Shown piece after piece: positions 7,438 to 11,246 of a DNA stretch of 11,246 nucleotides. The stretch lies in the NCBI GenBank assembly GCA_018398765.1, contig JAHBMJ010005027.1, forward strand, positions 64,001 through 75,246. The letters are read 5' to 3'. The stretch is from Chromera velia (Eukaryota > Sar > Chromeraceae). Made by a program: the position numbers and the translations under genes. The notes beneath the pieces were generated by a model. The model was not told the origin of the DNA. It saw nothing but the letters and a program-made list of their open reading frames with translations, and did not search any database. Each line of letters starts with the position of its first letter. The stretch's first letter is position 1.

Positions 7438-8100
7438 TCAACTCAGTCCCATCAAAACCTTTTCTCTCTTTCTTTCGAATTCTTGAACCATCTCAGGCAA
7501 GTCAATCTCTTCCTCTGACAACCAGGCAAACGTTCCGTCATCGAACGAGACTCGGTACGTTTCCTTGCAGTCTCGAATTCCACTCGCAGAGATACGGACT
7601 GGCAAAGGGCCCTTCCGTCGGGCTCCCCGCTTCCGCCCCTCCACTGCCTGAGCAGGTACTTCCAACTCATCTCCCAGTCCCAACTCATCCAACAAATCCT
7701 CCAACTCCGGATCTTCTGCCAATCGAAAGTCCGATCGAGGAGTGCCTGGTGGAATGATCACTCCTTCTCTTTCAGACAATCTTCTCGTCTCCGCAGCTAC
7801 TCTCTTCTCCTCCTGATATCTCTCTTCCCTCGGCAGTACAGAGTCTTCCTCTGTTTCACTCTCCTCGCTCTTTTCACTCTCTTCCTTCTCTTCATCTTTT
7901 GGCTCCCACAATTGCAATCTGTCTGAACTCACCACGTCCCTCTTTTTTCCTCCTAGGGGCCTGATCACGGTCACATGTGGTCTGTTCCTCGGTGTTCCTA
8001 CGACCACATAGGTTCCTTCTGCTCTCGCCTCGAAGGCGGGTTGCTTCCCTATCGGATTGGGAGGTCTGCGCAGGAACACACGGTCCCCTAGACGGAATCT
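7438..8100 (-). other. Integrase C-terminal tail: GD-x-V module, acidic linker, possible chromodomain-like end
   Basis: After the TGA the frame continues RFRLGDRVFLRRP, which matches the GDxVxLR start of the integrase C-terminal (GPY/F-type) module, and then YVVVG...VTVIRP...SSDRLQLW. Next come an acidic Glu/Ser-rich linker (about 7840-7902) and a Glu/Arg-rich helix-like stretch. The last 50 residues (about 7462-7608) read PVRISASG...ETYRVSFDDG...FAWLSEEEIDLPEMVQEF. The order Y-x-V-x-F/W, W-x-x-E-E, P-E-x-V-x-E-F resembles a shortened chromodomain, as found at this place in chromoviruses, but the match is by eye. A Tudor- or SH3-like fold is an alternative. The reading ends with TGA at 7438-7440. 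Confidence 0.7.
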
Positions 8101-9048
8101 TCACGTCATCGGAGGGGGATTACGCCTTTCCCTTGCTTGCCTCTCTTTCTCTGCTCTCATGACGGCTCTGTCAATCTTCTGCACACGTTCTTGTCGAATG
8201 AATCCGTAGTAGTCGTCATAACAGACAGGTGGAGACCTCGCTCCCTCAAGCGGTGGTTGCACACGCAGCACCGACTGCGGCGTGTGAGCAAACAACAATT
8301 CAAAGGGAGAGAGACCTGTCTCAGCATAGGAAGCAGTGCGGTATGCTGCGTTGTACGGCTGGAGATAGAGATCCCAATCCCCTTTCTTTTGATCTAGCTG
8401 CTTCCCCACTCCCTCAGCCCACGAACGATTGAATCGCTCAGGGATGCCGTTTGCCTGTGGATGATACCCTGTTGTGGTGTGGTGACGGACCTTCATGAGG
8501 GTAAGGAGCTCCCTCACAATCTCGCTAAGGAAGTTCGTCCCCCTGTCCGACACCAACTCCTCGATAAAGCCATACCTGCAGATGATCTCCTCGAAAAGAA
8601 TCTTTGCAACAACCCATGTGGGGACCTCTGGCAAGGCAAAGGTCTCTGGCCATCGTGTAAGGGCACACGTGATGACAAGGACAAATCGGTTGCCTCTACG
8701 AGAGGTAGGCAAAGGACCTTTCACGTCAATGCCGACCTTCTGGAAAGGTCGAGTGGGGACGGGAACGGTCTGTGGATTGCGTTGCGGTGCTTGTGCTCTT
8801 CTCTCCTGACAGGGGTGGCACTTGTAAACCCAGCTGCGCACATCCTTACGCAGACCTGGCCACCAGAATTCGGTGAGAAGCCGAGCTGTCAGCTTCTTTG
8901 TTGCTGCGTGTCCTGCTATAGGATGATTGTGGTGCATCACCAGCACCGTTTCTCTCAAATAGGCAGGGACAGACAACTGCTCAGACTCATCTGAAAATCT
9001 GTAGAGCAAGCCATCCCTCAACTCGAACAAAGACTCCTGTGCTAGCAC
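8101..9048 (-). other. Integrase: HHCC zinc-binding and DDE catalytic core
   Basis: The zinc-binding part reads HHNHPIAGH ... CHPC around WWPGLRKDV, giving the HHCC pattern. The core has Asp in VGIDVKGPL, Asp in SDRGTNF, and Glu in ANGIPERFN, with exactly 35 residues between the last two, as in D-D(35)-E integrases. YHPQANG and ERFNR are typical of the family (usual form YHPQxDGQxERxN). No stop lies inside the core, and a TGA at 8101-8103 ends the stretch just before the DRVFLRRP-type C-terminal module. Integrase joins element DNA to the genome. The 315 codons start at a GTG, but this is only where the frame reopens after the TAG at 9061. Confidence 0.95.
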
Positions 9049-9327
9049 CGTCCGTCGGCGCTAAAGATCCTCCGGAAGAGACTTCTTCTACAGATACTCA
9101 AACACATCTTTCACCTCTACCTCTGTTGGCTCTGAACGTCGCACCTTCTCCAGGAAAGGAACGATTGCGTGTGTGGGTGCAGACTTGGCTTCGATTACCT
9201 TCACTCCTGCCACTGCTGCATCAAATCCTGATCTGAGGGGAGTGCTCCCATCAGAAGGAAGGAAACAGTGCTGACAGAGGGGAGCGCCTGCGTCTGTCGA
9301 ATGCTCTACCTGTCTTGGGACAGGCAG

Positions 9328-9780
9328 ACGGGAAACAGCATCTGCATCGGTGTGGGACTTCCCCTCCTTATGCAAAAACTGCAATCCATACTCCTGCAAT
9401 TTGAGAGCCCATTTCTCGATTTTCTTATTCGCCAACTTGTTCTCCTGCATTGCTAGATTCGGTTTGTGATCGGTCTGGATCACCCGCAAGAAAACGGAAC
9501 TGCCAAGCAGGTAGTGTCGCCATTGCCTGCAGCAAAACACATTGGCCAGAGCCTCTTACTCTGGAGCTCCATAATTCAGCTCCGCCCCCTGTAACCCCCT
9601 GCTTGCGTATGCGATCACACTCTCCCTCCCGTCTCTGATTTGTACCAAAACACCCCCAATCGAAATGTTGCAAACATCCGGCTTCACAATAAATGGGGTA
9701 TGCATGTCAGGGAAGGAAAGGATGGGTGGCTCAGTGAGACGGTTGCAGAGCTCCCGGAAGGCTTCATCTGCTATGGCTGT
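9328..9780 (-). other. RNase H domain, broken by two stops
   Basis: The frame resumes directly after the TAG at 9781 with sequence typical of the RT-RNase H connection. The D-E-D-D residues can be placed: Asp in KPDVCNISIGGVL, Glu in EALANVF just after the TAA (9556-9558), Asp in QTDHKPNLA, and Asp in HTDADAVSR. ESVIAYASRGL is a further family signature. The TAA sits next to the second catalytic residue, where related elements commonly have Gln or Lys. The domain degrades RNA in RNA-DNA hybrids during reverse transcription. This copy could not make it as one protein. Confidence 0.88.
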
Positions 9781-9978
9781 CTAAACAAAGGGAAGGGGCT
9801 GCTTGTTCTCATCAAAGGGACGCAACAGTTGATTCAGCGGATGGGCAATCCGCGCAAACCCCTCCACAAAAGTTCGGTAGTAGTTGCACAAGTAAACGAA
9901 TGTGCGAAGGCTCGGACGGTCGGTCGGGGTCGGCCAGTTCTTTACCTTCTCCGTGTTCTTTCGACTTGGACGGACTCC

Positions 9979-10578
9979 ACGGGCGGATACGGTGTGACCT
10001 AGGTACTCCACCTGTGCCTTTCCAATCTGTGCCTTTTCGAGGCGGAGCTTCAGACCAGCGGCACGAACAAGGGTGAAGACCTCACGGAGGTCCTGCAAGT
10101 GCTCGGCGTGACTGCGAGAGAAGATGATCACATCATCGACGTAGACAAGTGCTATCTCTCGTGGGAGCGATGCGAGGACGAGCGTCATTGCTCGTTGGAA
10201 AAGGGCGGGTGCGTTGACTAAACCAAAGGGCATACGAAGAAATTCAAACAGCCCAAACGGAGTGATGAAGGCTGTCTTCTCCCTGTCCTCTTCCTTCAAG
10301 GAAAGCTGGTGGAAGCCCGAGGTGTAGTCAAGTGTAGAGAACACTGACGAGCCAGCAAGCTTGTCAAGTGTCTCCTGGATGCGTGGGAGCGGAAAGAGAT
10401 CCCGCTTGGTGGCTGCGTTGAGTCGTCGAAAGTCGAGGCAGAATCGGGTCGAGCCGTTAGGTTTCTTGACCAGAACGACCGGAGCTACCCATGGAGAATG
10501 CAAGGGTTGAATGATCCCTGCACTCTGCATTGCATCCAATTCTTTCTTCACATCCTCTCGCTGGTGATAGGGGATTCG
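9979..10578 (-). other. Reverse transcriptase domain
   Basis: Classic Ty3/gypsy RT blocks appear in order: [18 protein letters not shown] (finger and palm), [12 protein letters not shown] with the first catalytic Asp (gypsy consensus LDLxSGYHQ), [29 protein letters not shown], and the YVDD box at 10132-10143 with both remaining catalytic Asp residues, then [10 protein letters not shown] and VEYLGHTVS. No stop or missing catalytic residue lies within the domain. It copies element RNA into DNA in the particle. The linker before it (about residues 60-130 after 11163) is Ser/Pro/Thr-rich and looks disordered. Confidence 0.95.
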
Positions 10579-11079
10579 GTCCTGCTGCCATCTGATGGGA
10601 ACGCTCGTCTCTGTGGGGATAGTCACTTCATATAGCTTCCTCCCCACCTTCAATTCTCCCAAATCAAAACGTCCCCGTGACCACAGGTCTCCAAATTCCC
10701 CCAACAAACCCACATACTCCCCCTTCATCTCCTGTGGGACATCTGAGATAACCTTCTCCAAATCGATCGGAGGAAGGTCCTTTGAAGACTTCGTAGGCAC
10801 GTCTGCCTTTGGAGGAGTCTGCAAGCGAGAAGAGAAAGGGGAGCGAAGCGAGGGATGCGTATCTGCACTCTGTGTATTCGAAAAAGTAGGAGGAGCGACT
10901 GACCGAGAGTGTGTCGGGGCCTGCTCCCCGGACCGCACTTCCAGCGGTTTTCCCGAGGACATGCGATCACATCTCTCCAGTCTCTCGGCCGTCTGAGTCG
11001 TCTCCATGTTCCATGGTCCTGCGTGCCGTTTTTCTGCTATCACAGCAGTCACCGCCGCAATGTGAGAGGGCGGCTCTGC

Positions 11080-11246
11080 AAAGGACAGTGCTGTCTTCGA
11101 ACCGACTGTGATTTTGGAACGAGAAATGTTTGTGACCTCAATGACTGCGATGCCTCCCTGCACGGTAGTCAGCTGAGCAGGAACAGCCAGACCAGGATGG
11201 CTACGGGGGAAGTTCTTTCGGATAAGGACTTCCGAACCATCCGGGG
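11080..11246 (-). other. Protease-RT linker region, truncated by window edge
   Basis: The frame stays open upstream of 11163 to the right edge. The reading ([20 protein letters not shown], then [20 protein letters not shown]) resembles the segment that follows the aspartic protease in gypsy elements, where a G-x-V-x-V-x-N-x-S/T pattern precedes the RT. The protease active-site triad itself is not in the window. Confidence 0.55.

Larger units (their letters stand above)
7438..11246 (-). pseudogene. pol: Ty3/gypsy-type pol polyprotein, five in-frame stops, 5' end off window
   Basis: One frame of about 1,268 codons is open across the right edge. In order it encodes the segment that follows a retropepsin domain, reverse transcriptase, RNase H, a zinc-binding and DDE integrase, and a C-terminal tail. 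The RT-RNaseH-IN order is that of Ty3/gypsy (Metaviridae), not Ty1/copia. In-frame stops occur at 9781-9783 (TAG), 9556-9558 (TAA), 9088-9090 (TAG), 9061-9063 (TAG) and 8101-8103 (TGA). There is no frameshift: homology resumes in the same frame after each stop. The stops fall between or at the edges of domains, except the TAA inside RNase H. All three stop types occur, so a changed genetic code is unlikely. The copy is probably dead, but its sequence is otherwise well kept, so it is a fairly young insertion. Gag, primer binding site and 5' LTR would lie at higher coordinates beyond the window. Confidence 0.92.

Noticed and set aside
7438-11246. Changed genetic code or programmed readthrough as the explanation for the in-frame stops
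   Set aside because: All three stop codons occur inside the frame, and the frame also ends at a TGA, so reassignment would leave no terminator. Five separate readthrough sites would be without precedent for this family.
1-11246. tRNA, rRNA or CRISPR array
   Set aside because: I saw no cloverleaf with a GGTTCGA-type loop, no conserved rRNA segment and no regular repeat-spacer pattern. The repeats found are tandem, simple-sequence or transposon termini.

Overview
This is eukaryotic nuclear DNA dominated by transposable elements. The signs are a Ty3/gypsy-type pol region, terminal-inverted-repeat elements, GT-AG splice signals with pyrimidine tracts, and long CA and GAAA microsatellites. No bacterial operon structure, rRNA, tRNA or CRISPR array is visible. 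Palindromic TGCATGCA-type motifs are frequent, and this motif is a known ApiAP2 binding site in apicomplexans. Together with a chromovirus-like retroelement, this makes an alveolate (chromerid or coccidian relative) my best guess, but it is only a guess.

Layout from left to right. Positions 211-1055 and 1750-2514 hold two direct copies of one non-coding TIR element of about 0.8 kb. The first ends in an unusual foldback (941-1107). Positions 2515-4320 contain no convincing gene, but do contain a TGCA/G-run block and an 18-bp minisatellite. Positions 4321-6092 (minus) fit a five-exon gene of unknown function, supported by matching intron phases. One of its introns carries the CA and GAAA microsatellites between 13-bp direct repeats that include the splice donor. 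Positions 6106-6809 hold probable upstream sequence with short repeats, including two copies of a 40-bp unit. Positions 6810-7309 are a candidate 500-bp 3' LTR with a polypurine tract beside it. Positions 7438-11246 (minus) are a single reading frame encoding the end of a protease region, reverse transcriptase, RNase H, integrase and a C-terminal tail with a possible chromodomain-like module. It runs off the right edge, so the gag region, primer binding site and 5' LTR are not in the window.

The pol frame is interrupted by five in-frame stops (TAG, TAA, TAG, TAG, TGA) but by no frameshift over about 1,268 codons. The two TIR elements differ almost only by transitions (by hand about 43 transitions to 4 transversions). 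Both facts point to repeat decay driven by C-to-T change. I did not find a clearly new gene system. The most notable items are this mutation pattern, the possible chromodomain-like tail, the foldback that extends beyond the TIR, and the insertion that duplicated a splice donor.
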